DNA of 64,000 nt. Origin: Vibrio algivorus. Lineage in GTDB: Bacteria; Pseudomonadota; Gammaproteobacteria; Enterobacterales; Vibrionaceae. Of the stretch, positions 53,728-63,032 are shown piece by piece. The translations under genes were made by a program, and so were the position numbers. The DNA lies in NCBI RefSeq assembly GCF_002218005.2, contig NZ_AP018678.1, positions 1,674,001 through 1,738,000 on the forward strand. Direction: 5' to 3'. The notes under the pieces were generated by a model that worked only from the letters and a program-made list of their open reading frames with translations, searched no databases and had not been told where the DNA came from. Position 1 is the stretch's first letter; each line of letters opens with the position of its first letter.

Positions 53728-53993
53728 CTACCTCATCGAGAGAAGCTTCCGAAACCCCTGATAAAATAAGGCGTTAACCAAAATTTTCATTAGCACTATA
53801 CGACTGCAAACAAACAAATTCAATTCATGTAACAAAATATGCTACATAGAACATATTTTTAACTTTTTCCAACTAAAAAATAATAAGCAGCACACAGTTC
53901 GAAGTAGAATAATTGACTTTAAGTAGGAATCTAAGTACAAAAAGCACACACAAAATATCCTGGATGGATAAATAATTTACAAAGGAGAATGTC

Positions 53994-55283
53994 ATGGCGG
54001 ATAAGAAAGCGACCCTTCATATTGAAGGTCAAGCACCTATTGAGCTCCCTATTTTAAGCGGCACAGATGGCCCAGATGTAGTGGATGTCCGCAAATTAGG
54101 TGCAAGCGGTTATTTTACTTTTGACCCAGGTTTTCTTGCTACTGCATCTTGCGAATCCCAAATCACTTACATTGATGGTGGTAAAGGTATTTTACTTCAC
54201 CGTGGTTTCCCAATCGACCAACTTGCCAACAATGCTGACTATTTAGAAGTGTGCTATATCTTGCTTTATGGCGAAGCGCCAACACGCACTGAGTATGAGA
54301 AATTCAAAAAGATCGTGTCTAATCACACTATGGTTCATGAGCAAATCGCAAGCTTCTTCCACGGTTTCCGCCGTGATGCTCACCCAATGGCTGTAATGTG
54401 TGGCGTTGTTGGTGCATTAGCCGCGTTTTATCATGACTCGTTAGATATTAATAATTCAACGCACCGTGAAATTACCGCATTCCGCTTACTGTCTAAAATG
54501 CCAACATTAGCGGCAATGTGTTATAAGTACTCAATCGGGCAACCATTCATCTATCCTCGTAATGACTTAGATTATGCAAGCAACTTCTTGCATATGATGT
54601 TTGCTAACCCTTGCGAAGAATACAACGTCAACCCAGTGGTTGCGCGTGCAATGGATAAAATTTTCACCCTTCACGCAGATCACGAACAAAATGCTTCAAC
54701 GTCAACAGTTCGCCTTGCGGGTTCTTCTGGCGCTAACCCATTTGCTTGTATTGCAGCGGGTATCGCTTCACTGTGGGGCCCGGCTCACGGTGGTGCTAAC
54801 GAAGCATGTTTAAAAATGTTAGAAGAGATTGGCAGTGTTGAAAATATCCCTGAATATATTGAACGCGCTAAAGATAAAGATGATCCATTCCGCCTAATGG
54901 GCTTTGGTCACCGAGTCTACAAAAACCACGACCCACGTGCCAAAGTAATGCGTGATTCATGCCATGAAGTACTATCGGAGCTTAACATTGAAGATCCGCT
55001 GCTTGATGTAGCGATGGAGCTAGAGCGTATCGCACTTTCTGACCCATACTTTGTTGAGAAGAAACTGTACCCTAACGTTGATTTCTATTCAGGTATTATC
55101 CTAAAAGCGATTGGTATCCCTGTATCTATGTTTACGGTAATTTTTGCACTTTCTCGTACCATAGGTTGGATTGCCCATTGGAATGAAATGCATGATGACC
55201 CACACAATCGTATCGGTCGTCCTCGCCAACTTTACACAGGTAAATTAAGCCGAGATTTCAAACCTCTACAAGATCGTGAATAG
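53994..55283 (+). CDS. gltA: Citrate synthase (type II)
   Basis: Condenses acetyl-CoA and oxaloacetate to citrate, the first TCA step. It has 429 residues, the usual length of the hexameric, NADH-sensitive gammaproteobacterial form. Active-site blocks are the His in LHADHEQNAST, the second His in GFGHRVYKNHDPRA and the Asp in YPNVDFYSG. AAAGGAGAA lies before the ATG. Divergent from the sdh-suc operon, so both likely share control by the region between them. Confidence 0.98.
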   Translation: MADKKATLHIEGQAPIELPILSGTDGPDVVDVRKLGASGYFTFDPGFLATASCESQITYIDGGKGILLHRGFPIDQLANNADYLEVCYILLYGEAPTRTEYEKFKKIVSNHTMVHEQIASFFHGFRRDAHPMAVMCGVVGALAAFYHDSLDINNSTHREITAFRLLSKMPTLAAMCYKYSIGQPFIYPRNDLDYASNFLHMMFANPCEEYNVNPVVARAMDKIFTLHADHEQNASTSTVRLAGSSGANPFACIAAGIASLWGPAHGGANEACLKMLEEIGSVENIPEYIERAKDKDDPFRLMGFGHRVYKNHDPRAKVMRDSCHEVLSELNIEDPLLDVAMELERIALSDPYFVEKKLYPNVDFYSGIILKAIGIPVSMFTVIFALSRTIGWIAHWNEMHDDPHNRIGRPRQLYTGKLSRDFKPLQDRE

Positions 55284-55311
55284 CATAATTTGAAACAACA
55301 AGCGTAATAAA

Positions 55312-55336
55312 AAAGCGAGCTTTCAAGGCTCGCTTT
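55312..55336. terminator. Bidirectional terminator between gltA and ybgI
   Basis: AAAGCGAGC/GCTCGCTTT stem with A- and T-rich flanks between convergent genes. Confidence 0.88.
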
Positions 55337-55355
55337 CTCTTTTATTAGCAAATAC

Positions 55356-56114
55356 TTATACCGGATTATCAATATCAATAAACGTGACATCAAATCCGTG
55401 CTGCTTTGCTAACCATTCACCTAGTGCTTTTACACCATATCTCTCAGTCGCATGGTGACCTGCCGCAAAATAATGTATACCTAATTCACGTGCAATATAG
55501 GTAGTACGCTCAGAAATTTCACCTGAAATAAACGCATCAAGACCTGATTGTGCCGCTAATTCTAAATAGTCTTGCCCACCCCCTGTACACCAACCGATGG
55601 TTTTAATTTCTTTATCTTGTTCATATGGGGCAATATGTAATGGTTTACGGTTCAGTACTGTCTCAATTTTTTGACTTAACTCTTGTCCTGACATAGGTGT
55701 TTTAAACGTACCGTACATAGCAACAGATTGTGGGTGCCCTTCAAGGCCCCCCTGAGTTTCAATATCCAACAGCTGAGCCAGTTGCGCGTTATTACCTAAT
55801 TGAGGGTGAATATCGAGCGGTAAATGATAAGCATATAAATTAATATCATTTTGAATCAATGAGCGAATACGCTTACCTTTCATTCCAGTAATCGATTGAG
55901 ATTCACCTTTCCAAAAATAACCGTGATGGACTAAAATCGCATCAGCTTTAGCTTCAACTGCCGCCTCAATTAAAGCTTGCGACGCGGTCACTCCAGTCAC
56001 AATTTTTTTAACTATTGTTTTTCCTTCAACCTGTAGGCCATTAGGACAATAGTCTTTTACTAAATGAGGTGATAAAGTTTGATTGAGCAATGTCTCTAAT
56101 TGTAGGTTATTCAT
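55356..56114 (-). CDS. ybgI: NIF3/YbgI family metal-binding protein
   Basis: Cytoplasmic dinuclear metal protein of the NIF3 family; E. coli YbgI is a toroidal hexamer often listed as GTP cyclohydrolase I type 2, but its physiological role is not settled. From Met at 56114 it has 252 residues. Metal ligands are in LVHHGYFW and the C-terminal AGHHATERYGV. The open frame extends 30 codons further, but AAGG nine bases upstream and the family N-terminus favour 56114. Confidence 0.94.
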   Translation of the reverse strand: MNNLQLETLLNQTLSPHLVKDYCPNGLQVEGKTIVKKIVTGVTASQALIEAAVEAKADAILVHHGYFWKGESQSITGMKGKRIRSLIQNDINLYAYHLPLDIHPQLGNNAQLAQLLDIETQGGLEGHPQSVAMYGTFKTPMSGQELSQKIETVLNRKPLHIAPYEQDKEIKTIGWCTGGGQDYLELAAQSGLDAFISGEISERTTYIARELGIHYFAAGHHATERYGVKALGEWLAKQHGFDVTFIDIDNPV

Positions 56115-56239
56115 AGTCGAAACCTTTTGATGATGTTCATATTCGAATGCCAGCGTTTGTATTATGTTATAACAGTCAATTGCCAGTGACTTCAAGCCCA
56201 ACACAAAAAGTCGTAATAAAGCATAAGGACAGATTTTAA

Positions 56240-57028
56240 GTGTCGATGAAATATGCCATTTCCCCGCAGGAGCAACAGAATCTATTTATAAAAATCAGTG
56301 ATTGGATGTCTCATCACTCACCGTTATTGCAAGCTAATCAAGCAGAGTTAGCAGAGAATCCATTCAGTAAAAATTTATCGCTTCAGTCACTTCCCTACTC
56401 AGGCAATTCTCGCCTTGGTTTTTGGTATCAACACTTGTGCCACCAATATTTTGCTTCTCATCCTAACTATCAAATTGTGGCCGAAGAAATTCAGCTCAAC
56501 CATCAAGGAAAAACCATCGGCGCTTTAGATTTTGTTCTCAAAAATACCGTAACCAATACAACAGAACACTGGGAAGTGGCGATTAAGTTTTATCTTTTGT
56601 TTGATGGCTTATGGTATGGCCCGAATAGTCGCGATCGATTGGATTTAAAACTCTCACATATGCTCAACCACCAGCTTGCTATGTCTCAACATTCATGCTT
56701 TAAAAAACAATACCCGAACCTAGGTGAGATTAAACCTAAGTTACTGATGCAAGGCCGGTTATACATTAATCCTTTTCGTGGTGAAGCGATACCAACAAGT
56801 TGCCTAGGCTATACAATTGACCAATCTCAAAGCTACGGTTATTGGTGCTACGCTGATGACTTCAATAACATCAACGAACCATTGTATATACTGAAAAAAG
56901 GCCAGTGGTTAACAGGAAAAGAAGCGAATTCGCCAATATTAAAAGAAGTTGGAAAAGAGTTTGTACATTGCCAAAGTCAATCAGGTGATTTTTGGTTTGT
57001 CCTACCTAACGAGTGGCCGCATGCTTAA
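56240..57028 (+). CDS. DUF1853 family protein
   Basis: Cytoplasmic protein of unknown function, 262 residues, recognised as DUF1853 from LGFWYQHLCHQYFASHPNY, the GALDFVL...HWEVAIKFYL core and WYGPNSRDRLDLKLSHMLNHQL. An acidic residue followed by E-VAIK is reminiscent of PD-(D/E)XK nuclease folds, but this is not demonstrated. The gene lies alone between divergent ybgI and convergent pgm, with a terminator after it. The nearer ATG at 56246 (Met3) is an alternative start. Confidence 0.85.
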   Translation: MSMKYAISPQEQQNLFIKISDWMSHHSPLLQANQAELAENPFSKNLSLQSLPYSGNSRLGFWYQHLCHQYFASHPNYQIVAEEIQLNHQGKTIGALDFVLKNTVTNTTEHWEVAIKFYLLFDGLWYGPNSRDRLDLKLSHMLNHQLAMSQHSCFKKQYPNLGEIKPKLLMQGRLYINPFRGEAIPTSCLGYTIDQSQSYGYWCYADDFNNINEPLYILKKGQWLTGKEANSPILKEVGKEFVHCQSQSGDFWFVLPNEWPHA

Positions 57029-57040
57029 TTGAAAGACATA

Positions 57041-57072
57041 AAAAAGCGAGACCATTAGAATCTCGCTATTTC
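57041..57072 (+). terminator. Terminator of the DUF1853 gene
   Basis: AAGCGAGA, a 9-base loop, TCTCGCTATTTCTT: stem plus imperfect T-tract, 13 bp after the stop. Confidence 0.75.
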
Positions 57073-57090
57073 TTCGTTACTTGCTTTGTT

Positions 57091-57172
57091 TATATGCCTA
57101 AGGTAATTGAAGTTTCAATCAGGCAAAGAAACGCTGTCAACAAAATTGCAGCTTCAAATACGAAGGCTATAC
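57091..57172. repeat. Second-family repeat, longer copy
   Basis: The left end TATATGCCTAAGGTAATTGA and the right end GCAGCTTCAAATACGAAGGC then TATA match the ends of the 46-bp repeat at 18854-18899, with about 36 extra bases inside. It lies between the DUF1853 gene and pgm. Confidence 0.6.
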
Positions 57173-57199
57173 TCATCACACAGCTAGGTGCGATTGCTA

Positions 57200-58834
57200 C
57201 TATAAACCTGCGTTAGCAAATACTTGATTCACAATTTCTTGGGCTTCTTGTTCGATAAGCTTTAAATGATCTTTACCTTTAAAGCTTTCGCAATAGATTT
57301 TATAGATATCTTCAGTACCTGATGGACGAGCCGCAAACCAGCCATTTTCAGTCGTCACTTTAAGGCCACCAATTGCTGCACCATTACCTTGAGCGTGGGT
57401 TAATCGTGCCGTGATCTTCTCGCCGGCTAACTCATCAGCACTCACCATTTCAGCAGACATACTTTTAAGAACATTTTTTTGTTCTGTATTAGCCACAGCC
57501 TGAATACGATTGTATTCTGATGCGCCATGTTTTGCGGCTAATTTGTCGTAATATTGCTGTGGATTCATACCTGTTACTGCGGTAATTTCGGCCGCAAGCA
57601 AACACAAAATAATGCCATCTTTATCAGTCGACCAAGGCGTTCCATCTTTACGTAAGAATGAAGCTCCGGCACTTTCTTCACCACCAAAACCAAAGTGACC
57701 TTCGTATAAGCCATCAACAAACCACTTAAAGCCAACAGGCACTTCACATAGTTCACGACCTAAATCGGCCACCACACGATCAATTATCGCACTTGATACC
57801 AGTGTTTTTCCCACTTGAACATCACTTCCCCACTCACTACGGTGGCGGAATAAGTAATCAATACAAACCGCTAAATAATGATTCGGATCCATTAAGCCTT
57901 GTGGGGTAACAATCCCATGGCGGTCATAGTCTGGATCATTACCAAAAGCTAAATCATAATCATCTTTTAACGATAGCAAGCTCGCCATCGCATAAGGTGA
58001 TGAGCAATCCATACGAATCGCACCATCTTTATCGAGTGTCATAAACTGAAAAGATGGATCAACGATTTCATTCACTAACGTCATATCAAGCTGATAAGTT
58101 TTCGCTATACGTCGCCAGTACTCGATCCCTGCACCACCTAATGGATCAATACCAATCTTAATATTCGCTTTTTGAATCGCCTCAATATCAATCACGTTAA
58201 CTAAGTCATCTACATAAGGTTGTACTAAATCAAGTGCTTTCACTTTATCTAAAGAATTGGTACAACGTTTAACGCCTTGCAACCTTGCTGCAATATATTG
58301 ATTTGCTTTATCTTCAATGCGTTGGGTGATTTCTGCTTCAGCTGGGCCACCGTGGCTTGGGTTATATTTAATACCACCATCTTGCGGTGGGTTATGTGAT
58401 GGCGTGATCACGATGCCATCCGATTTATCCTGATGGGCAAGATTGTAATTCAAAATTGCATGAGAAATGCTTGGCGTAGGAGTAAAGCCGTTATCTTGCT
58501 GAACAATCACTTCAATACCATTAGCAACCAAAACTTCGACTACCGAACGACAAGCAGGCTCAGAGAGCGCATGGGTATCTTTCCCGACAAACATAGGTCC
58601 AGTTAATCCAGCAGCCACACGTTCATCCGCTACCGCTTGAGCAATAGCTAAGATATGCGTTTGGTTAAACGTAGCTTTACTTGAACAACCACGGTGACCC
58701 GAAGTTCCAAATAATACTTTATGGCTTGTATTGGTCACATCAGGTTCAATAAAGAAGTAATCGCTCACTAGAGCGGGAATATTAATTAAGTCTTCAGGTA
58801 AGGTTTTAGTACCAGCTCTAGAGTGAAGAGACAT
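57200..58834 (-). CDS. pgm: Alpha-D-glucose phosphate-specific phosphoglucomutase
   Basis: Interconverts glucose-1-phosphate and glucose-6-phosphate, linking glycolysis with UDP-glucose and glycogen synthesis. It has 544 residues, the usual length. The active Ser lies in TPSHNPPQDGG; the metal loop is FGNDPDYDRHG; the sugar-binding loop is GFGGEESAGASF; the phosphate-binding loop is RPSGTEDIYKIY. AAGGA lies before the ATG. It follows seqA across a 380-bp gap holding a full repeat element. Confidence 0.97.
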   Translation of the reverse strand: MSLHSRAGTKTLPEDLINIPALVSDYFFIEPDVTNTSHKVLFGTSGHRGCSSKATFNQTHILAIAQAVADERVAAGLTGPMFVGKDTHALSEPACRSVVEVLVANGIEVIVQQDNGFTPTPSISHAILNYNLAHQDKSDGIVITPSHNPPQDGGIKYNPSHGGPAEAEITQRIEDKANQYIAARLQGVKRCTNSLDKVKALDLVQPYVDDLVNVIDIEAIQKANIKIGIDPLGGAGIEYWRRIAKTYQLDMTLVNEIVDPSFQFMTLDKDGAIRMDCSSPYAMASLLSLKDDYDLAFGNDPDYDRHGIVTPQGLMDPNHYLAVCIDYLFRHRSEWGSDVQVGKTLVSSAIIDRVVADLGRELCEVPVGFKWFVDGLYEGHFGFGGEESAGASFLRKDGTPWSTDKDGIILCLLAAEITAVTGMNPQQYYDKLAAKHGASEYNRIQAVANTEQKNVLKSMSAEMVSADELAGEKITARLTHAQGNGAAIGGLKVTTENGWFAARPSGTEDIYKIYCESFKGKDHLKLIEQEAQEIVNQVFANAGL

Positions 58835-59214
58835 TCAATAATCCTTTTTAGTGCTATTAAATTGAAAAATAATTATAAAATCGAAAAAGCCTCATAATAC
58901 GTGATGATTCAAATATTATGAGGCTCTTATATATACCCAAGTGACTTCAAGATGCGAGTTTCAGCAAGAATAAAACAAGCTTTAGGCAAGGCAAATTGAA
59001 GATGATAATAGTCATTCTATCTCTGTTCAATTTAACGCCGCCTAAAGCTTATTTTAACTTGCCCTTCGGGAGCTTCATTCAAACCTTTAAGCCGCGTCAG
59101 ATTGGTTTGAAAGGTGCCTACATTCCTTCGCCAATCTTCCTTGCCTAAAGGTTTGGATGATAGCTCTGAATTCTGCATCTTGAAGTCACTTGGGTAAAAT
59201 AGTTCTAATTAACG
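58835..59214. other. Intergenic region seqA / pgm
   Basis: A 380-bp gap between two leftward genes. It is mostly the full-length palindromic repeat (58932-59197). The seqA transcript would read through this structure before reaching pgm. Confidence 0.85.
58932..59197. repeat. Full-length palindromic intergenic repeat, copy 2 (MITE-like)
   Basis: 266 bp, starting TATACCCAAGTGACTTCAAG and ending CTTGAAGTCACTTGGGTA. It aligns with 28782-29048 along its whole length with roughly 25 scattered differences. Same orientation on the + strand as copy 1. It lies 17 bp beyond the seqA stop. No reading frame. Confidence 0.9.
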
Positions 59215-59757
59215 TTAGATGGCGTTACATACTTTATCAATCAAGTCTGCTTGAAAACCCATTTGCGTCATTAGCTGCTGAACCATTTGGCGCTTGCGGT
59301 TGGTATTATTATTGGTAATTACCCAAAATGGCGTATTTGGAATCGAGCGTGGTTTGGTTGTTTTACCGCTAGCTAATAAGGTGTCTTCATTATCAGCAAA
59401 GTAAACACGTGTGCGACCTTTCACTTTTGCTGCTTCTGCAAAACTAGATGCTTCAATGTGATAAAGAGAAGATAAAATCATCATAAAGCGGTCAATCGCT
59501 TTATCTTTCTCTGCAAATTCATCAGAAATGAGCAAAGATCGCATCACTTTAACGCCATCTGGCTTTTCTTGTTTAGCGGGCTTAGTTGATTCAACTGTAT
59601 CAACGGCAACAGGCTTAGTCACTGTTGCATTTGCTTGTGATCCTTGCTGCTCACCGATTAAAAGTCGACGTAAAATATCCGAGGCACTCTCACCAATATG
59701 TTGGGTTTGACTCGCAATATAACGATAAAGTTCTTCATCTACTTCAATGGTTTTCAT
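59215..59757 (-). CDS. seqA: Replication initiation regulator SeqA
   Basis: Binds hemimethylated GATC pairs to sequester oriC and delay re-initiation. It has 180 residues, very close to E. coli SeqA. The N-terminal multimerisation domain is MKTIEVDEELYRYIASQTQ with ILRRLL. An Ala/Thr/Val/Lys-rich linker follows. The C-terminal DNA-binding domain includes GRTRVYFADNEDTLL and the N-rich VITNNNTNRKRQMV. It lies upstream of pgm, as in other gammaproteobacteria. Confidence 0.97.
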   Translation of the reverse strand: MKTIEVDEELYRYIASQTQHIGESASDILRRLLIGEQQGSQANATVTKPVAVDTVESTKPAKQEKPDGVKVMRSLLISDEFAEKDKAIDRFMMILSSLYHIEASSFAEAAKVKGRTRVYFADNEDTLLASGKTTKPRSIPNTPFWVITNNNTNRKRQMVQQLMTQMGFQADLIDKVCNAI

Positions 59758-59841
59758 TGGCTTTTCACAATCTCAATCTGTTTAAACTCTAAAATGATTA
59801 TACCTATAACTGACCGGATACTCTATGCTAATTAACGAGTG

Positions 59842-60780
59842 TTAGTCAGAAAAATCTCTTTTATTATTAAGAGTGTTAACTCTCTCTCTCATAAATAGCC
59901 TTTCTATCTCATATCGAAACCAATGATTCGATTGATCGTTACTTCTCGATGGATGCCAATAAAGGCAAACACCGTATTCCGTGTTTTCAAATGGAAGTTG
60001 AACCGACTTAATCGAAAACGTATCACTAAAAATATCAACATTGGTAGCATCAGAGAGGCATACAAAATCAGTTCTTCCTACCAAACATAAAGACTCAATT
60101 GTACCAACCGTTGTTGCAGACACTTTCCTAGCGTCTATTCCTTGGACATGTTCATTCGTCAATACATAACCTTGGGATTTCCAATCATTCACCGTAACAT
60201 GTTGTTCTTTTAAGTACTCTTGCATAGTAACCCTACCCGTTTTTATTCGCGGATGATCTTTTCGGCAACATAAGACTAGTTGATCTTCGAAAATGGTCTT
60301 CTTATTCAAGTTCTGGATATTGCCTATATCCATATCAATCACAAAATCACATTCTTTTGCCCTCAATTGGGAAAGTATATCTCCCACACCTAATAAATGA
60401 ATATTGATACTAATTAATGGGTATAAATTTGCAAAGGATTCAACGACCTTAGGAATGAAAGAATAATTAACAAGTGAAGTGCATGCGATAGAAAATCGAT
60501 AAGGTCTAGCATGTGGATTAAACGCTACATTAGATGAAAAAGTCGCATCTAACTCACTTAAACTTTTCAAGATAATAGGGTAAATGCGTTGTGCGAATGG
60601 TGTAGGCTCTACACCTGTTGCAGTTCTGGTCACAAGAGGGTCTTGGTATTGTTCTCGTAATTTACTCAAGGCCCGACTAATTGCTGGCTGGGAAATACCT
60701 AACCGATGAGCCGCTTTTCCCATATGCTTTTCTTCTATTATTGCAACTAGAGTCGGTAATAATTGATACGAGTAATCCAC
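59842..60780 (-). CDS. LysR-family transcription regulator
   Basis: DNA-binding regulator, 312 residues. The N-terminal winged HTH covers about 1-65 (MGKAAHRLGISQPAISRALSK). The effector-binding domain spans about 90-300. It starts at GTG (60780) with AAGGAGAT six bases upstream. It is divergent from the alkyl sulfatase gene with 135 bp between, the classical LysR arrangement, so it probably controls that gene and perhaps itself. Its inducer is unknown; an alkyl sulfate or product would be logical. Confidence 0.93.
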   Translation of the reverse strand: MDYSYQLLPTLVAIIEEKHMGKAAHRLGISQPAISRALSKLREQYQDPLVTRTATGVEPTPFAQRIYPIILKSLSELDATFSSNVAFNPHARPYRFSIACTSLVNYSFIPKVVESFANLYPLISINIHLLGVGDILSQLRAKECDFVIDMDIGNIQNLNKKTIFEDQLVLCCRKDHPRIKTGRVTMQEYLKEQHVTVNDWKSQGYVLTNEHVQGIDARKVSATTVGTIESLCLVGRTDFVCLSDATNVDIFSDTFSIKSVQLPFENTEYGVCLYWHPSRSNDQSNHWFRYEIERLFMRERVNTLNNKRDFSD

Positions 60781-60824
60781 CTTATCTCCTTAAAAATCAC
60801 ACTATACAGTTACACCTTATAGCA

Positions 60825-60904
60825 TTATTCGATAAATGGAAAATGGTTATACCTTGTTCAAATTTCAATCAAGCATAAGAATAACTAAACATCTTATCGA
60901 ATAA
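60825..60904. promoter_or_regulatory. Paired palindromic sites in the LysR / alkyl sulfatase gap
   Basis: TTATTCGATAA (60825-60835) and its exact inverse TTATCGAATAA (60894-60904) lie 58 bp apart. Each is itself an interrupted palindrome (TTAT-N3-ATAA). The right copy abuts the ribosome site of the sulfatase gene. They may be LysR operators or a loop-forming pair. Confidence 0.5.
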
Positions 60905-60915
60905 GGAATTACCCT

Positions 60916-62925
60916 ATGAACTTCCCTTTAAAAAAAGTGGCTTGTTTATCATCGTTAACCATTTTTCTTGCTCCTAACATTTGGGCAAACCAATTAGATT
61001 ATCAGTTTTCTTCTGAAGCTAAAGCTGCCACCTCATACACAAAAAAATCAAATGAACACGTTTACAAAGAGCTTAACTTTAAGGATAAAACAGCCTTTAA
61101 GAATGCCAACCATGGTTTTATCGCACCATTAACTGATGGTGGTTTTATTGACGGCTTTGCTGATGTCCCAGCTATGCAATTTATGCAAGGTAAAAAAGCT
61201 CCAGACACTGTCAATCCAAGTTTATGGCGCCATGCTCAGTTAGTGAATAGAGGTGGCTTATATGAAGTGTTACCAAACAAAATTTATCAGGTTAGAGGGA
61301 ATGACATTGCGAGTTTAACCATTATAGAAACCAATAATGGGATCATTCTGTATGATCTTGAGTATTCTCCTGAAACACTAAAAGCTGCTTATAAATTATA
61401 TGAAGAACATAGAGGGAAGCGCCCACTTAAAGCAGTGATTATTTCTCACTCACATACCGATCACTATGGTGGGATACAAGGATTGGTCAGTGCAGGTATT
61501 GCAACTGAAGAAGAATTAAACTCAGGTGAGATTCCTGTCTACGTTCCAGAAGGTTTTGTCGAGCACTCCGTTAGTGAAATGGTACTTTACGGCAACATCA
61601 TGAGCCGTCGAGCAATTTATCAATATGGATATGCTCTTCCAAAAAATGAAAAAGGCTTTGTCACAGCGGCACTTGGACCTCTAGTCGCAAATGGAGCTAA
61701 CGGGCTCCCAACAACGGTTAAAGAAGTCACTAAAGATGGAGAAACCATCAATATCGATGGCGTCAATTTTGAATTCTATCTAGTCCCTGGTAGCGAAGCA
61801 CCATCTGAAATGGTCTTTATGATCCCAGAATGGGGTGCGATTTCCATGGCTGAAGATATAAATCACTTACAACATAACGTGTACTCTATGCGTGGAGCAA
61901 AAACGCGAGATGCTGGTTTGTGGGGCAAATACATCAACGAAGCTATTGTTCGCTGGCAAGGTGATGCAAAAGTTTTATTTGGACCACATACTTGGCCAAC
62001 GTGGGGACAAGATAATGTAGTTAATTACCTAAAATCACAGCGCGATTTATATAAAGGTATTAATGACCAAACTGCTCGCCTAGCTAACTATGGTTACCGT
62101 CCTGATGACATTGCAAAGAAAATCAAATTACCTGATTCAATTATGAAAAATTGGGATAACCGCGATTACTATGGCAATTTCGAAAACAATGTCATCGCGA
62201 CTTATATTCACAATTTAGGCTGGTTTGATGCTAACCCAGTGAATATTGCCAAACACACTAGTTCAGAAACAGGCAAACGCTATGTTGAGTCTTTCGGTGG
62301 TGAAGGTGTCGTTGTACAAAAAGCTCTTGAATACTATAAAAAAGGCGACTACTCATTTACTGTTCAGCTATTAAACAATATCCAAGCCTATAATAAAGAT
62401 AATAAAAAAGCGAATTACCTTATGGCAGATGCTTTTGAACAGTTAGGCTATCAAGAAGAAACCTCATTAATTCGTAACTGGTATTTGACTGCAGCACAAG
62501 AGCTACGTTCTGATGAGATATTAGCCCAAGGTGTGAATAGTGCTGGCCCTGATGTACTTAAAGCGATACCTTCCGATTTAATGATGGATGTTTTTGCTAC
62601 GCGATTAATGCCAGAAAAATCCGTAGAAATCGGTCGTCTTGCTTTTGTATTTGAATTGAACGGTGAAAGTTTTGGTGTAGAAGTAGAACAAGGTGTTCTA
62701 AATGCAGCTAAAAACTACCAACCAAAAGATTCAATGGCGACGATTAAAACCGATAACTTAACCTTATTCTCCATTATGGGTAACCAAACCTCATTAAAGG
62801 ATGCCGAGAAATCTGGAAAACTAAAAATTTCAGGCAAAGGTGAAGTGTTCAGCCAATTCCTTGCAATGATGGACGATAAAATCCCTAATGCATTTAACCT
62901 AATTCAACCTAGAATGAATGAGTAA
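60916..62925 (+). CDS. Secreted alkyl sulfatase (SdsA1/YjcS-like, metallo-beta-lactamase fold)
   Basis: Predicted periplasmic zinc hydrolase releasing sulfate from alkyl sulfates such as SDS, 669 residues. A signal peptide ends about residue 24 (NIWA). The metallo-beta-lactamase domain carries HSHTDH (178-183), a Glu in SMAEDINH and the later His in FGPHTWPTW. A helical dimerisation domain (about 400-530) and a C-terminal SCP2-like domain (about 545-669, LMPEKSVEIGRLAFVFELNG) complete the family layout. Flanked by a divergent LysR gene and followed by a terminator, so it is a single-gene unit. Substrate chain length is unknown. Confidence 0.95.
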   Translation: MNFPLKKVACLSSLTIFLAPNIWANQLDYQFSSEAKAATSYTKKSNEHVYKELNFKDKTAFKNANHGFIAPLTDGGFIDGFADVPAMQFMQGKKAPDTVNPSLWRHAQLVNRGGLYEVLPNKIYQVRGNDIASLTIIETNNGIILYDLEYSPETLKAAYKLYEEHRGKRPLKAVIISHSHTDHYGGIQGLVSAGIATEEELNSGEIPVYVPEGFVEHSVSEMVLYGNIMSRRAIYQYGYALPKNEKGFVTAALGPLVANGANGLPTTVKEVTKDGETINIDGVNFEFYLVPGSEAPSEMVFMIPEWGAISMAEDINHLQHNVYSMRGAKTRDAGLWGKYINEAIVRWQGDAKVLFGPHTWPTWGQDNVVNYLKSQRDLYKGINDQTARLANYGYRPDDIAKKIKLPDSIMKNWDNRDYYGNFENNVIATYIHNLGWFDANPVNIAKHTSSETGKRYVESFGGEGVVVQKALEYYKKGDYSFTVQLLNNIQAYNKDNKKANYLMADAFEQLGYQEETSLIRNWYLTAAQELRSDEILAQGVNSAGPDVLKAIPSDLMMDVFATRLMPEKSVEIGRLAFVFELNGESFGVEVEQGVLNAAKNYQPKDSMATIKTDNLTLFSIMGNQTSLKDAEKSGKLKISGKGEVFSQFLAMMDDKIPNAFNLIQPRMNE

Positions 62926-62954
62926 TAAGTTTACTCATACAGTACGAGTATTGA

Positions 62955-62986
62955 AAAACACCCCTTATAAATAAGGGGTGTTTTTT
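62955..62986. terminator. Terminator between the alkyl sulfatase and cytochrome genes
   Basis: Stem AAAACACCCCTTAT/ATAAGGGGTGTTTT with TTTTTT after it; the mirrored A-run makes it bidirectional. Confidence 0.93.
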
Positions 62987-63032
62987 ATAGTACGTCCACT
63001 AAATATCAAGCACGTCATCTCTGCAAAGAAAA

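Larger units (their letters stand above)
53605..53993. other. Divergent promoter region sdhC / gltA
   Basis: 389 bp without a gene. It is AT-rich and holds two TGTTAATTAA-type ArcA sites (listed separately). The gltA side also contains the imperfect palindrome TGTAAC...GCTACA near 53827-53845. No strong CRP site was seen. Confidence 0.8.

Noticed and set aside
56184..56197. CAGTGACTTCAAGC near the ybgI start
   Set aside because: Only a dozen bases resemble the repeat arm, with no outer TATACCC or partner arm.
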